From Thalassotalea sp. PP2-459 (lineage in GTDB: Bacteria > Pseudomonadota > Gammaproteobacteria > Enterobacterales > Alteromonadaceae), in the NCBI RefSeq assembly GCF_001913705.1, contig NZ_MKQD01000038.1, forward strand, positions 104,148-168,147: a stretch of DNA of 64,000 nucleotides. The letters are read 5' to 3'. Of the stretch, positions 39,131 to 48,275 are shown in pieces. The translations under genes and the position numbers were made by a program. Below the pieces are notes generated by a model. It had not been told where the DNA came from and ran no database searches. It was given only the letters and a program-made list of their open reading frames with translations. Position 1 is the stretch's first letter. Every line of letters begins with the position of its first letter.

Positions 39131-39159
39131 AATTAAAGCAACAATTAAGGACGTTAATT

Positions 39160-40098
39160 ATGCGGCCCCATGAATTAAAATTATTGGTTATTTTTGATGT
39201 AATAATGACCGAAAAATCAATGACACAGGCGGCTGAGCGATTATCAATGACTCAACCCGCTGTTTCAAATGCCGTGGCCAGAATGCGCATATTATGGAAA
39301 GATGAATTGTTCGTTCCTGATGGACGAAAAATACAGCCTACAACTTTTGCAAACAACCTTTGGGAAAAAGTGCGAGATTCTCTGAATAATATCAATCAAG
39401 CGATAGAACCTGAAGAATTTGAAGCCAGAAGTGCTAAGCGAACATTTAGAGTTGCTTTACCTGATATTGCCCTTGATGCACTTTGGTTAGATATGCGCAA
39501 ATTATTCGAGAAAGAAGCCCCAGGACTAAACTTACATGCGGTCCCATATACCATAGCTTGTACCAAACCAATATTGGATGGTGCTGATGTTGATCTTGTG
39601 ATTGGACAAAGCAACCGCTCATTAGAAAACATCTGTTCAGATCACTTATTTGATACTAGTTATGTCTGTGTCATGCGTAAAGACCACCCTTTGACCAAGC
39701 ATCGCCTAACTGTTGAGGAATTTTCCAAGGCAGAGCATTTATTAGTTTCATTATCTGGTGATATTGCTAGTCCTACAGACCAAGCTTTACAGCAATTAGG
39801 GTTAACTCGACGGGTCGCTTTTACGGTCAATAACTTTTCTTCCGCTGTCCCGATTATTAAAGAAAGTGATCTGATTGCAATTTTACCTACTGATCTTATT
39901 TATAAATATTTAGCTAACGATGAGCTTGCAATTACCCACCCGCCAGTAGATATTCCTCATACTTCTATTTCCATGTTATGGCATAAGCGACAAAGTGCCG
40001 ATAAAGGGTTAATTTGGTTGCGAAAGCACATAAAGCAAATATTCATTAATCGAAGAACATATCAGGTTGAAAAAGTGCTGAACTGTATTGATTCATAG
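39160..40098 (+). CDS. LysR-family transcriptional regulator (NodD/LeuO-like subgroup)
   Basis: 312 aa. N-terminal helix-turn-helix (MTEKSMTQAAERLSMTQPAV and following NAVARMR) typical of the subgroup with an Asp/Glu-rich hinge (PEEFEARSAKRTFRVALPD). The C-terminal effector domain is complete. RBS AAGGACG about 8 nt upstream. Divergent from the MBL-fold gene 38909 with inverted ATATGATG sites between; the two genes downstream of that promoter (MBL and FG-GAP) are its likely targets. Confidence 0.88.
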   Translation: MRPHELKLLVIFDVIMTEKSMTQAAERLSMTQPAVSNAVARMRILWKDELFVPDGRKIQPTTFANNLWEKVRDSLNNINQAIEPEEFEARSAKRTFRVALPDIALDALWLDMRKLFEKEAPGLNLHAVPYTIACTKPILDGADVDLVIGQSNRSLENICSDHLFDTSYVCVMRKDHPLTKHRLTVEEFSKAEHLLVSLSGDIASPTDQALQQLGLTRRVAFTVNNFSSAVPIIKESDLIAILPTDLIYKYLANDELAITHPPVDIPHTSISMLWHKRQSADKGLIWLRKHIKQIFINRRTYQVEKVLNCIDS

Positions 40099-40154
40099 TA
40101 TTTGTTTAAATGTCTATCACGTTAGAGTCGTCTTAGCGCCTACCATTAATATCT

Positions 40155-40399
40155 GTTGATTGGCCGACACTAGCGTTAGACACCCATACCTACTGTGTAA
40201 ACAACCGCACTAAATTGGCCATGGGTAAAAACGTTGTTCTAGTAGAGAAAAAGCTTCTAAAAGTAGTACCTGCTGAATTCAAAGTAGACGTCCACCATTA
40301 ACTTTATTGTATGGACGTTACACCTGCCTTACCCATAAACCCAAATGCGGCTCTTGCATTATAGAAGATTTGTGTGAGTTCAAGGATAAAACCGAGTAA
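40155..40399 (+). pseudogene. Displaced nth 3' end, copy 4 (decayed)
   Basis: Starts at TTGATTGGCCGACAC, equivalent to nth codon 130-134. Asp138 is kept (LALDTH), but the following residues are changed and the same small deletion as in copy 3 produces CCATTAA and a frameshift. From 40254 to 40380 it is identical to 35920-36046 of copy 3. The final codons (K-D-K-T-E, stop) differ from copy 3. Confidence 0.9.
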
Positions 40400-40425
40400 G
40401 AAAGAAACGCCTTGTAAAAAGGCGC
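40400..40425 (-). terminator. Terminator of serine hydrolase operon
   Basis: On the minus strand GCGCCTTTTTACAAGGCGTTTCTTTCTT forms a 6-7 bp stem and T-rich tail, just downstream of the 40462 stop codon and abutting nth copy 4. Confidence 0.55.
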
Positions 40426-40461
40426 AAAATAAAGAGCTCTGAGCTACAAATAAATACCTTT

Positions 40462-41871
40462 CTATTTTAGTTTCTTGCCAAGTAGTGTTTGACCACCTTG
40501 ATACAGAGTAAGTGACGTTGCTATGCCATCAGCATCAAGCTCAAATTCTATCCTCGCTTTTACTGCGTTATTAACAAACTCGTTGATTGAGTTGGCGATT
40601 AGAGGCAATTTTGGTTGTCCTGTACCTTGGACAAATAACTTATCCTCATCGTGAGTTATCGACAATATAAAGCCAGGTACCAGTTCATACCTTCCAATCA
40701 ATTTTGCTAACTTTTCTTCAGCCACTTTTACAGGGGTGGTTAGCTTTAAAGATGCCAAAGAATTCGTCAAATAACTGTATCCTATCTCATCCATCAATAC
40801 AGAAGTGTTCGATAAAATTACGATGCCTTTATGCAAAATAGGATTAAAGCCAATAAACGAAGCGAATCCACCTGTTTGACCATTGTGCATGTAAACATCA
40901 CCGTGTTCCGTACCTTGAATGATCCACCCTAACCCCACTTTAGTGTGTGAATTTTCAAATTCGGCAGTAGCCTGGTGGCTCAATTTGATTGCCGACGCTA
41001 ACTCGTTTTGTTGCATATTGGCTTTTAAATAAAGTGCCATGTCAGAAGCATCTGAAACAACAGCACCTGCGCCAGCCATTGCTGGTAGTTGCCAATAGTC
41101 GGTAGACTCAAGGTTTCCATTGTGACCTTTGCTTCTTCTTGTCAGCGCAGATTTAGGCACGTCAACAAAGGTATCGTTCATCTTTAATGGTTTTAGAACG
41201 CGTTGCATCAACATTTGTTCGTAATTCATATTATCAATTTTAGCGAGTGTGTGTCCCAATAAACCAACTGCAAGGTTTGAGTATTCCGGTGATTCACCTA
41301 CCTCACGAGGCAAGGTGTATTGATTAAGAAACTCGTACATCATTTCTGTCGTGTAATCGACATAAGGGTTTAACGGGTCGCCAAACGGCATATTGCTTGG
41401 AAGTCTAGGCAAACCCGAACGGTGGTTTGCCAAAGACTCAAACGTGATGGCTTGGTCATTTTTCATTGGCAATCTGACTGACTTAGGCAAGTAGTTTTGA
41501 ACGGGATCGGACAGTTTTAGCTTTCCTTCGTCGACAAAGGTCGCAAGTGCTGTAGATGTCATTACTTTGCTAACAGAGCCAATTTCAAACAAGATGTTTT
41601 GGTCGATTTCTTGAGCCGTTTCCTTGTTTGCAACGCCAACGTTAATAAAGCTCACTTGACCGTTTTCGATGATGGCAACGGCGATCCCAACACTCTGTTT
41701 TTCAGTTTCTACTTTATGTTTAAGCACCTTTTCTAGTTCGGCATTTGCTGCAGTTGCTTGTGAGTTACCAGAGGCTATCGCAATCATTAATGTGATCAAT
41801 ACGACAATAATCGCTGAAGAAGAAGCTTTCTTATTACTTTGTTGTTTGCTGTTTGTTTTTTTGTTGTTCAT
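40462..41871 (-). CDS. Penicillin-binding-protein/class C beta-lactamase fold serine hydrolase
   Basis: 469 aa with one N-terminal membrane segment (about 20-40). Catalytic motifs: S-x-x-K as S99-V-S-K102, Y-x-N as Y197-S-N199 and, in place of K-T-G, H-N-G-Q-T-G-G. A C-terminal beta-barrel-like domain follows (DUF3471-type, about 385-469). This arrangement fits serine hydrolases/esterases and D-aminopeptidase-like enzymes of the family rather than a clinical AmpC. Last gene of a minus-strand run after the sigma factor and 198-aa membrane protein. Confidence 0.85.
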   Translation of the reverse strand: MNNKKTNSKQQSNKKASSSAIIVVLITLMIAIASGNSQATAANAELEKVLKHKVETEKQSVGIAVAIIENGQVSFINVGVANKETAQEIDQNILFEIGSVSKVMTSTALATFVDEGKLKLSDPVQNYLPKSVRLPMKNDQAITFESLANHRSGLPRLPSNMPFGDPLNPYVDYTTEMMYEFLNQYTLPREVGESPEYSNLAVGLLGHTLAKIDNMNYEQMLMQRVLKPLKMNDTFVDVPKSALTRRSKGHNGNLESTDYWQLPAMAGAGAVVSDASDMALYLKANMQQNELASAIKLSHQATAEFENSHTKVGLGWIIQGTEHGDVYMHNGQTGGFASFIGFNPILHKGIVILSNTSVLMDEIGYSYLTNSLASLKLTTPVKVAEEKLAKLIGRYELVPGFILSITHDEDKLFVQGTGQPKLPLIANSINEFVNNAVKARIEFELDADGIATSLTLYQGGQTLLGKKLK

Positions 41872-41998
41872 GGTCGAAATTCCTTAGTAAATTTTGGCCG
41901 CATTTGCCCGAAGCGACTTGCTCAACAAGTCACTCAAAGCGCCCTTAAAGGGTTTGTGAATAAGAGGGGGTAGAAACGTATGGGCTGTCTGTGGTGAT

Positions 41999-42595
41999 TT
42001 AGCTCATTTCTGCCAATCGTTGTTCAATGTTCTTTAGCAATGGGGCAAACTTATTTTTGGCAGCGCGTTTATTTAAGAAGTACACACCCACAACCAGCAA
42101 AGCAACACAAGCGTAATACCAATACATGCCCGACGATATTTGAGGAATACCGTGTTCGTTCACCTTTGCCCCCAACGTGATGAGTAAAATTGCCACCGTC
42201 AGCGGCGCTATGTACCACCATACAACCGACTCCAACATTTGCTTTTGTTGCTGAATCTTTTGTTTTTCTTGGACTAAAAAGTCCTTAACGCTACCGCTTT
42301 TCTTGGCGTCTACTTTTTTCGCAGATATCAGTCGATAGGGTATGTACATGCAAGCGACAATCGCAATGATTAAACCAATGCTTTGCATCGTGTTTGCCGA
42401 ATTTAATAACCCCCATATCCAAACCGGGATAAGAAATACTGCGATTCCAATTTCGAGAAAATCGCGACGTTTAATCTCTTTGTCAATCTTAGTGGTTTGT
42501 TGCTCAATCATGTCTATCACCTCAGTTAAATTATCAGGAGTTGATTCGGTTTCAATGGCTTGTTGCCAGTCTTGCTTTAAATCATCTAGCTTCAC
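41999..42595 (-). CDS. Four-segment membrane protein, likely partner of sigma factor
   Basis: 198 aa starting at GTG 42595, with GGAG 6 nt upstream and only one base after the sigma stop. An N-terminal amphipathic cytoplasmic region of about 50 aa with a conserved-looking LKQDWQQAIE precedes two pairs of membrane helices (about 50-90 and 125-175) separated by a basic loop. No known enzymatic motif. Position immediately after an ECF-type sigma gene suggests a membrane anti-sigma factor, but the classical zinc anti-sigma motif is absent, so this is inference. Confidence 0.6.
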   Translation of the reverse strand: MKLDDLKQDWQQAIETESTPDNLTEVIDMIEQQTTKIDKEIKRRDFLEIGIAVFLIPVWIWGLLNSANTMQSIGLIIAIVACMYIPYRLISAKKVDAKKSGSVKDFLVQEKQKIQQQKQMLESVVWWYIAPLTVAILLITLGAKVNEHGIPQISSGMYWYYACVALLVVGVYFLNKRAAKNKFAPLLKNIEQRLAEMS

Positions 42596-42596
42596 A

Positions 42597-43073
42597 TCAA
42601 TCTCCTATGTAATTGGTTTCAAATTCATTTTTAATGCGCTTAATACGCGACCTAACGGCATTGGAGCTAATACCAAGCACTGTGGCGCTGTCATCCGAAG
42701 ATAAACCATCTAAGTACATCATCAGCAAGCTCGCATCTATGTCACTTAGCCCATCCATAAAGTGATTAAGAATGTCTGCTTGGCAGTTTTCATGCTTAGG
42801 CTGAATTTCTTGCATTGATTGATGAAGTGGAGACTGTTTAATCTCTTTTTGCTTCACTGCTGCCCGTACAAATGTGCAGGCCGTATTCAATGCCACTTTA
42901 TAGACCCAAGTTTCTTGTTTCGACGCGCCGCTAAAAGACTCAAAACTTCTCCAGAGCTGTAGTAATATCTCCTGATAGATGTCGTCAAATTCGCCATCAT
43001 GACTATACCGAGATGCGATATAACGAATGCGCCCTTGGTTGTTGATAATCATTTGTTCGAATTGTTTACGCAT
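42597..43073 (-). CDS. ECF-type RNA polymerase sigma factor
   Basis: 158 aa from ATG 43073 (MRKQFEQMI); the frame is open to 43094. Region 2 contains the DIYQEILLQLWRSFESF and TWVYKVALNTA segments (core binding and -10 recognition), region 4 the SDDSATVLGISSNAVRSRIKRIK helix-turn-helix. First gene of a three-gene unit with a membrane protein and a serine hydrolase. No shared promoter motif for its own regulon could be identified within the window. Confidence 0.85.
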   Translation of the reverse strand: MRKQFEQMIINNQGRIRYIASRYSHDGEFDDIYQEILLQLWRSFESFSGASKQETWVYKVALNTACTFVRAAVKQKEIKQSPLHQSMQEIQPKHENCQADILNHFMDGLSDIDASLLMMYLDGLSSDDSATVLGISSNAVRSRIKRIKNEFETNYIGD

Positions 43074-43274
43074 CTCGTATCTGCATATTGCCAATTGGTT
43101 AGATATTTAATTAGTCGGTGATAAAACACGATTGTGTCACATTGGATAAAATTTTTTATAATTAACTTGTTCCCCATCATTAAAGTACCGAGTTTCCTTG
43201 TTATCACCAAAAGTACTATAAGTCTAAAACCATACTGGAGGTCTTACCAAACACATCATCTCCCTTCATTATCT

Positions 43275-43520
43275 TTTGGTTGGCCTACCATAGCGGTAAA
43301 CACGCACATATTTAGAGTCTCAAATCGCACAAAATTAGCCATGGGTAAAACCATCGACGATATCGAACAGTAACTTTTAAAGGTGGTACCTACGGAATTT
43401 AAAGTGGACGTACATCATTGGCTTATTCTATATGGTCGTTATACTTGCGTAGCACGTAAACCGCGCAGTATCGCTCGTATTATTGAAGATTTGTGTGAGT
43501 TTATGATTAACTTAGAGTAA
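43275..43520 (+). pseudogene. Displaced nth 3' end, copy 5 (decayed)
   Basis: Starts at TTTGGTTGGCCTACC, nth codon 130. The catalytic Asp codon now encodes Asn (VNTH). A TAA interrupts after the sequence D-I-E-Q, but the frame beyond is aligned to the nth stop. Two of four cluster cysteines are lost (KPRSIARIIEDLC). The upstream TTCATTATCT is identical to the sequence before copy 3. Confidence 0.9.
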
Positions 43521-43638
43521 AAATAATAAACAACTAACGTTAGACAATTAAAAAGTCGTCTAAAGGTCTGAGCAAAGCCGCACGCCTCACTTCATTTATG
43601 AACACTAATCTATCAACAAGAAAGGTACTAATTTTTAG

Positions 43639-43676
43639 TTTCTAACGTCGACTATACTAAAAGTCGACGTTAGAAA
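43639..43676. terminator. Perfect 14-bp inverted repeat after nth copy 5
   Basis: TTTCTAACGTCGAC (43639-43652) and its exact complement (43663-43676) flank a 10-nt loop, then TCTGTGCTCTTTTTTCG on the plus strand. It may terminate transcription towards the hydrolase gene. Otherwise the 43521-43837 gap shows no gene. Confidence 0.6.
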
Positions 43677-43837
43677 TCTGTGCTCTTTTTTCGTAAAAAA
43701 ATATCATGTTGCGTTTAATGAATAAGTAACGGCTTATACCAAGTTGGTAATTTCACCAAATGAAAGAAGTATAGAATGACTATGTATCCCTTATTTGTTT
43801 TGTCCTAAACTTGTTTATGTAGCTCTAGATTGAACAA

Positions 43838-44848
43838 TTATTCAATCACATTGTTATTATTTATCAAAAATTGTGTAACTGTATCAGCAAATTCTTCAGG
43901 TTGTTCTACCCATGTCCAATGCCCCGTTTGCTCTAAAAATTTAAGTGTTGCTGTTCCTTCTGGTAGCATTTTATAAAATCGATAAGCCATTGCTGGTGTA
44001 GTTTTCCAATCTTTACGTCCGTTAATAATTAAGGTTGGAATAGGAAAGTCTTTGAACATTTCTTCTTTAATAATAACGTCTTTTAAAGTGCCAGTAATTT
44101 TTACTTCTGGGTCTAAACCGGCCATATCAAAATATACCTTGATATTTGAACCATCTCTTTTATCTCTTGAGCGGTATTTTCTTAATTTTGAGCGTTTTTC
44201 TGGGTCGTACCAATCAGACATATTACCGATGACTCTGTTGTAAAAGGCTTTCATATACTCATTACTGCTTGTTAATGCGCCTTTTGCTCTAATCTCCTCT
44301 AGTTTCTCCCACTGTTGTGGAAAAAAAGTTTTTCTCAAGTACTTGGCGGCATCAACATTCATCTGTTGACTTAGTCCGTCAGCAGATGCGCTTAACATGA
44401 TCAACTTCTCTACTCTGTTCGGGTAAGTTAATGCATATTGCACCGCTGGGATACCACCATATGAATGACCTGCTAGTACGAGTTTCGGTACATTCAAATG
44501 TTGGCGTAACGTTTCTATATCTTCAACAGTGATCGATGGTGAGAACTTCTCTTGAATCTCTCTTGTCGCTCTGCCTACACCGGTTTCATCAAAATATATA
44601 ATTTGATACCCGTGTGGTTTTAAAAAGTCTAATGCTCCCCAAAATATGGTGCGAGAAGCACCGGGACCACCATTAATCATAACAATGGGAGTGCCTTCAC
44701 CGTCTGCTTCATAGTAAATATGACCAAATTTACTTTTAACGAAGTTACCTTGACCGTAAGGTTTAGGTAAAGAGGTGTCGGAGGCATTGGCTACCAGAAC
44801 ATTAATATGAAGTAAAAATAACAATGAGACAATAAATGCTTTTAACAT
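43838..44848 (-). CDS. Secreted proline iminopeptidase-like alpha/beta hydrolase
   Basis: 336 aa with a signal peptide (cleavage near VANAS|D). The oxyanion motif NGGPGAS, nucleophile Ser in LAGHSYGGIPAVQY (about residue 128), and the C-terminal His in EQTGHWTWVEQPEEF mark the S33/proline iminopeptidase-type hydrolases; the acid is probably the Asp in NGRKDW. Periplasmic. It follows a beta-lactamase-fold gene by 41 nt, implying one operon. Peptidase or lactonase activity is possible; the substrate is unknown. Confidence 0.85.
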   Translation of the reverse strand: MLKAFIVSLLFLLHINVLVANASDTSLPKPYGQGNFVKSKFGHIYYEADGEGTPIVMINGGPGASRTIFWGALDFLKPHGYQIIYFDETGVGRATREIQEKFSPSITVEDIETLRQHLNVPKLVLAGHSYGGIPAVQYALTYPNRVEKLIMLSASADGLSQQMNVDAAKYLRKTFFPQQWEKLEEIRAKGALTSSNEYMKAFYNRVIGNMSDWYDPEKRSKLRKYRSRDKRDGSNIKVYFDMAGLDPEVKITGTLKDVIIKEEMFKDFPIPTLIINGRKDWKTTPAMAYRFYKMLPEGTATLKFLEQTGHWTWVEQPEEFADTVTQFLINNNNVIE

Positions 44849-44889
44849 AAGTAATTCCTTTGAATAAATAATTTAAACAGTTGAATTGA

Positions 44890-46329
44890 TTAATCTAATT
44901 TTTGGTTAATCAATTGAATTGAGTAAGTTTGATCTTTACCCGTATTAACTTCAAAGTGGTTACCCTTACCGTCAAACTCAGTAATACCCACTTTATTTAC
45001 CATCAATAGTCGCTGACCTTGTTCAGTGCTATAGAAAAAGACGGGCCATTGTTTAATGGCGGCTTTGTTTACGTTAAAAGTGTTTAACCAACGCGAGTAA
45101 TCAGTCGTGCTATCCGTTAAAAGACACTCGTTTTCTTGGCAGCTTGCCGTACCTTGTAGGCTCTTGCCGTTATTATTAATGTGATATTCAGTGCTAGTTA
45201 ATGTTTCAGGCTTGACGCTATCAATGTAAAGGCCAGCTAACGCAAACACGAATTTATCAATTGAGGAAATCCAGCTACTATTGGATAAAAAGGTAATACT
45301 TAAATCATACTCAGGATATATTGCTAGCATTGAGCGAGCTCCCGGTGTAGCTCCAGCATGATGATAAACTTTACGCCCATGTAAATCTTTAGCTATACGC
45401 CAACCAAAACCAACGTCAAAGTTTCGACTTGTTACGGGATTTCCGTCTTGAGTTGTTGTTGGCGTAAACAGTAGTTGCTGGTAAGGTTTTTGAGTCTTTG
45501 CTTTTTTTAAGACTTCTCCCCCAAAAAAGGCTAAATCACTTGCCGATGCATAAAGCCCTGCACCAAAAACACTATACGACTTTTCGCCAAACACAATTTC
45601 ACTTCCCCCCATTTTACTTAGTTCATAAAGTCTTGAACTGCGTTCATGAAGGTCGTTGATATTCTCTATCGCTGGTGTTTCTTTACCTGACCAACGGGTA
45701 ATAAAATTTTCAACACTCACTGTTAATGGTTGTTTGGTTATTTTCTCGTATAAAGCGCCAGCTAACGTATAGCCATGTGTAGAATAAAGATATTCAGTAC
45801 CGGGGCGAGATAATAAATCTCGATCCTTGAGTGTTTTAGCTGCTTCAACAGCTGTATCGAAATGTGCGTCATAAATATCATAATCTTTTATTTGATAATG
45901 TGGCATTCCCGATGTATGTGATAGTAATTGCCTTACTGTGATGCTGTGATATTTTTTATTGAGTTCAGGATAATACTGCCTAATGCTGACATCAGGGTTT
46001 AGCTGATCATTAATGACTAATTCAGCTAACATAGTGGCGCCTATAACTTTTGACACACTGGCTAACCTGAACGTGGTATTAGGCTTGGCGGGTAGTTTAC
46101 TTTTTATATCAGAAAAACCAGTGGCAACAGACGCAACAAGTTTACCTTTATGCACTACAGCCACTGAAAACCCGGGAACTCCAGTAACTTCATTCAAGCT
46201 AGTGAGCAGTTTTGTTAACTGCCGTTCATAGCTTTGTTTATTATAGTGCTTAACTTCATCGTGATTTTTTGCTGTAGATTTTGGCATATTAATAATACAT
46301 GCCAGTAAAATAAATAATGGTATTTTCAT
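44890..46329 (-). CDS. Secreted PBP/beta-lactamase-fold serine hydrolase
   Basis: 479 aa from ATG 46329, which has GGAG 6 nt upstream; a longer frame from 46356 is less likely. The signal peptide covers about the first 20 residues. S-x-x-K is S91-V-S-K94, the Tyr motif is Y-S-T in TEYLYSTHGYTLAG, and the third motif is H-H-A-G-A-T-P-G. The C-terminal 110 residues form a separate beta-rich domain with two Cys (SCQENECLL). Different from the 40462 protein in sequence although the fold is the same. Operon with the downstream hydrolase; a ToxR-like regulator lies upstream. Confidence 0.85.
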   Translation of the reverse strand: MKIPLFILLACIINMPKSTAKNHDEVKHYNKQSYERQLTKLLTSLNEVTGVPGFSVAVVHKGKLVASVATGFSDIKSKLPAKPNTTFRLASVSKVIGATMLAELVINDQLNPDVSIRQYYPELNKKYHSITVRQLLSHTSGMPHYQIKDYDIYDAHFDTAVEAAKTLKDRDLLSRPGTEYLYSTHGYTLAGALYEKITKQPLTVSVENFITRWSGKETPAIENINDLHERSSRLYELSKMGGSEIVFGEKSYSVFGAGLYASASDLAFFGGEVLKKAKTQKPYQQLLFTPTTTQDGNPVTSRNFDVGFGWRIAKDLHGRKVYHHAGATPGARSMLAIYPEYDLSITFLSNSSWISSIDKFVFALAGLYIDSVKPETLTSTEYHINNNGKSLQGTASCQENECLLTDSTTDYSRWLNTFNVNKAAIKQWPVFFYSTEQGQRLLMVNKVGITEFDGKGNHFEVNTGKDQTYSIQLINQKLD

Positions 46330-46397
46330 ATCATGCTCCTTTTTTCCATTGAGCATGAGTTGTTAAAAAAGCGCGAGTTAATAAAGGTTATGAATAG

Positions 46398-47318
46398 TTA
46401 TGCTGGGTTAGCAAGCGCCTTTAACACTGGCCAGATAGGGTCTTTAGCATATTCACGTTGCTGTTTATTTAAATACAATTTCCCAGATGACATTAACGAT
46501 TCAATGCCACTCAATTGTGATTGTAATGCTTGAAGTAACGATGACGTTGATGACATAGAAAACGAACTAGTCCGTAATATTGTTGCGGTAGTTGGCTCTA
46601 CTATGCTTAGCTTTATTGTCGTGTTGTTGTTTACTTCTATCACTTCAAAATAACTAATTAATGCAAGCCGATCTTTTCTTGCTTGTAATGGTAAGACTAA
46701 CTCTTTTCGTTGGTTTGATAATATGAGTTGAAGACGCTGTTCTTCATTTGCTTGGCTAAGCAAATCATTCCATGTTTGGTAAATACTTAACGCATTCTCA
46801 GGCATTTCATTAAGAGGGGTATTACTCCATAGCGCAATCCGATTGTTACTTGTCGCTTTGTCATAATTCGTTGATTGAGTCACGAATATTAATATGATTA
46901 TTGTCATTAACAACGCCACAAACGTTATACCGAACACTTTTTTGTTTAACCGAGGAATTTTATCTGTGTTTACGTTGGGGCTCGGTTCAGGAACAAACGT
47001 TTGATCTATTGGTATGACCTCTTGCTCAATTAGTAATCGGTACCCTTCCCCCCTTACCGTTTGAATTGAAAGGCCTTTTATTGTTGATTGCTCTAGTGAC
47101 TTTCGTAAAACAAATACTCGCTGCTTTAAAGTGTCAGGACTAATAACATTGTTAGGCCAAACACTTGTCATGAGCGTTTTATTTGATACAACGAATTCTG
47201 GTGTTTGTGCCAGCGTGAACAGTAATTTAAAACTTAACGGATTTAAAGTCACTGATTGATTATCTTTAGTGACAAGGTATTTTATTTCGTCAAATTTTAT
47301 CGTTTTACTCTCTGTCAT
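46398..47318 (-). CDS. ToxR/CadC-like membrane-bound winged-helix regulator
   Basis: 306 aa. The N-terminal OmpR-type winged helix (LNPLSFKLLFTLAQTPEFVV ... VFVLRKSLEQS ... VRGEGYRL) is followed by a linker, a single membrane segment (about 128-149) and a C-terminal periplasmic domain (about 150-306) with no known motif. No receiver domain, so it senses directly across the membrane. It probably controls the serine hydrolase/iminopeptidase pair immediately downstream on the same strand. Confidence 0.82.
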   Translation of the reverse strand: MTESKTIKFDEIKYLVTKDNQSVTLNPLSFKLLFTLAQTPEFVVSNKTLMTSVWPNNVISPDTLKQRVFVLRKSLEQSTIKGLSIQTVRGEGYRLLIEQEVIPIDQTFVPEPSPNVNTDKIPRLNKKVFGITFVALLMTIIILIFVTQSTNYDKATSNNRIALWSNTPLNEMPENALSIYQTWNDLLSQANEEQRLQLILSNQRKELVLPLQARKDRLALISYFEVIEVNNNTTIKLSIVEPTTATILRTSSFSMSSTSSLLQALQSQLSGIESLMSSGKLYLNKQQREYAKDPIWPVLKALANPA

Positions 47319-47439
47319 GAGGGTTAAGTCATCCTAAAATAAAGCATATTATCTCTCTCACTAAAATTGTATCAGGTCATCATGAATGAGAATATAGTTA
47401 GTATTGCCCGTCCGGCTGTAGTGAAAACAGAGCATGAAA

Positions 47440-47465
47440 ACAGAGTAAGCTAGTGATTACTCTGT
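47440..47465 (-). terminator. Terminator of the 47528 gene
   Basis: ACAGAGTAA / TTACTCTGT, 9-bp perfect stem with an 8-nt loop, followed on the minus strand by TTTTCATG. It lies just downstream of the 47528 stop codon. Confidence 0.6.
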
Positions 47466-47527
47466 GCTTGTTGTCGTCATGAGCAATAAATACATACTGA
47501 TATTTAAATCCCTATTTACCAACACGT

Positions 47528-48172
47528 TTATTTATCGCTATATCCCCATGGCGCGCCAGGTGGCGTAATAGGTTTTGTTAAATCGAAATCCACTCTAAAT
47601 TCACGGCCTTCTCGAATCATGCGGTAGGTAAATTTTTCAGGATAAATAAACATTTGCCACGTATTACCATTTGATTGTGGTATGCCGTGTTTTACAAACA
47701 TCTCTTTTGAATACTGATCAGCTGGAAAAGATTGCACTCGCTCCCAGCCTGCATCCAAGGTATGGCCGCCATACATGGTAGATTTATCATAAGTACCATC
47801 TGCTTGACGATGATCATGCTTTAGAGAAATGCCAGAGCCCGTTTTAGTTAAAATCCACGTACGGGAGGCATCGTTCCCTACATGAAATGGAATTTGCAGT
47901 TGACGATCAGTACATTTACGAACATGCATCACTAATTTTTTATTGGAAAAACTACTTCCATTAGCATTGTCGACGGTAACTTTTCCTTGATAGGCTTTGC
48001 CACAATGTTTTTTTATATGTTCAAAATAAGCATCTTGGGTCGAAATAGAGACTTCTGGCGCAGGAAAAATAACAGATTTTCTTTCAGTAACATTTACGTC
48101 TGCCTTACCGCCCATACTTACGCTTAAGGCAGTTCCACCAACAATAAAAAACGATAAAATAGATGTTCTCAT
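47528..48172 (-). CDS. Secreted protein of unknown function
   Basis: 214 aa with an N-terminal signal sequence (hydrophobic core about 4-19). Three Cys in the mature part (KKHCGKAYQG, VRKCTDRQLQ), an aromatic-rich C-terminus and a repeated HDHRQADGTYDKST-type His/Asp segment. I do not recognise the family. It is monocistronic between two hairpins, between the ToxR-like regulator and the last nth relic, and belongs to the outermost module. Confidence 0.6.
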   Translation of the reverse strand: MRTSILSFFIVGGTALSVSMGGKADVNVTERKSVIFPAPEVSISTQDAYFEHIKKHCGKAYQGKVTVDNANGSSFSNKKLVMHVRKCTDRQLQIPFHVGNDASRTWILTKTGSGISLKHDHRQADGTYDKSTMYGGHTLDAGWERVQSFPADQYSKEMFVKHGIPQSNGNTWQMFIYPEKFTYRMIREGREFRVDFDLTKPITPPGAPWGYSDK

Positions 48173-48275
48173 GACAATTCTTTTCTCTAAATAATTGTTA
48201 ACTACTGATGTTATCAGCTATCTGATAACAGACACAACACGGAACTATCACCATAGATAAACATACCGACCCTGT

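Noticed and set aside
47401..47450. Another nth tail (AAAACAGAGTAA)
   Set aside because: The match is only the terminal dozen bases and is part of a terminator hairpin; the upstream reading does not align with nth.
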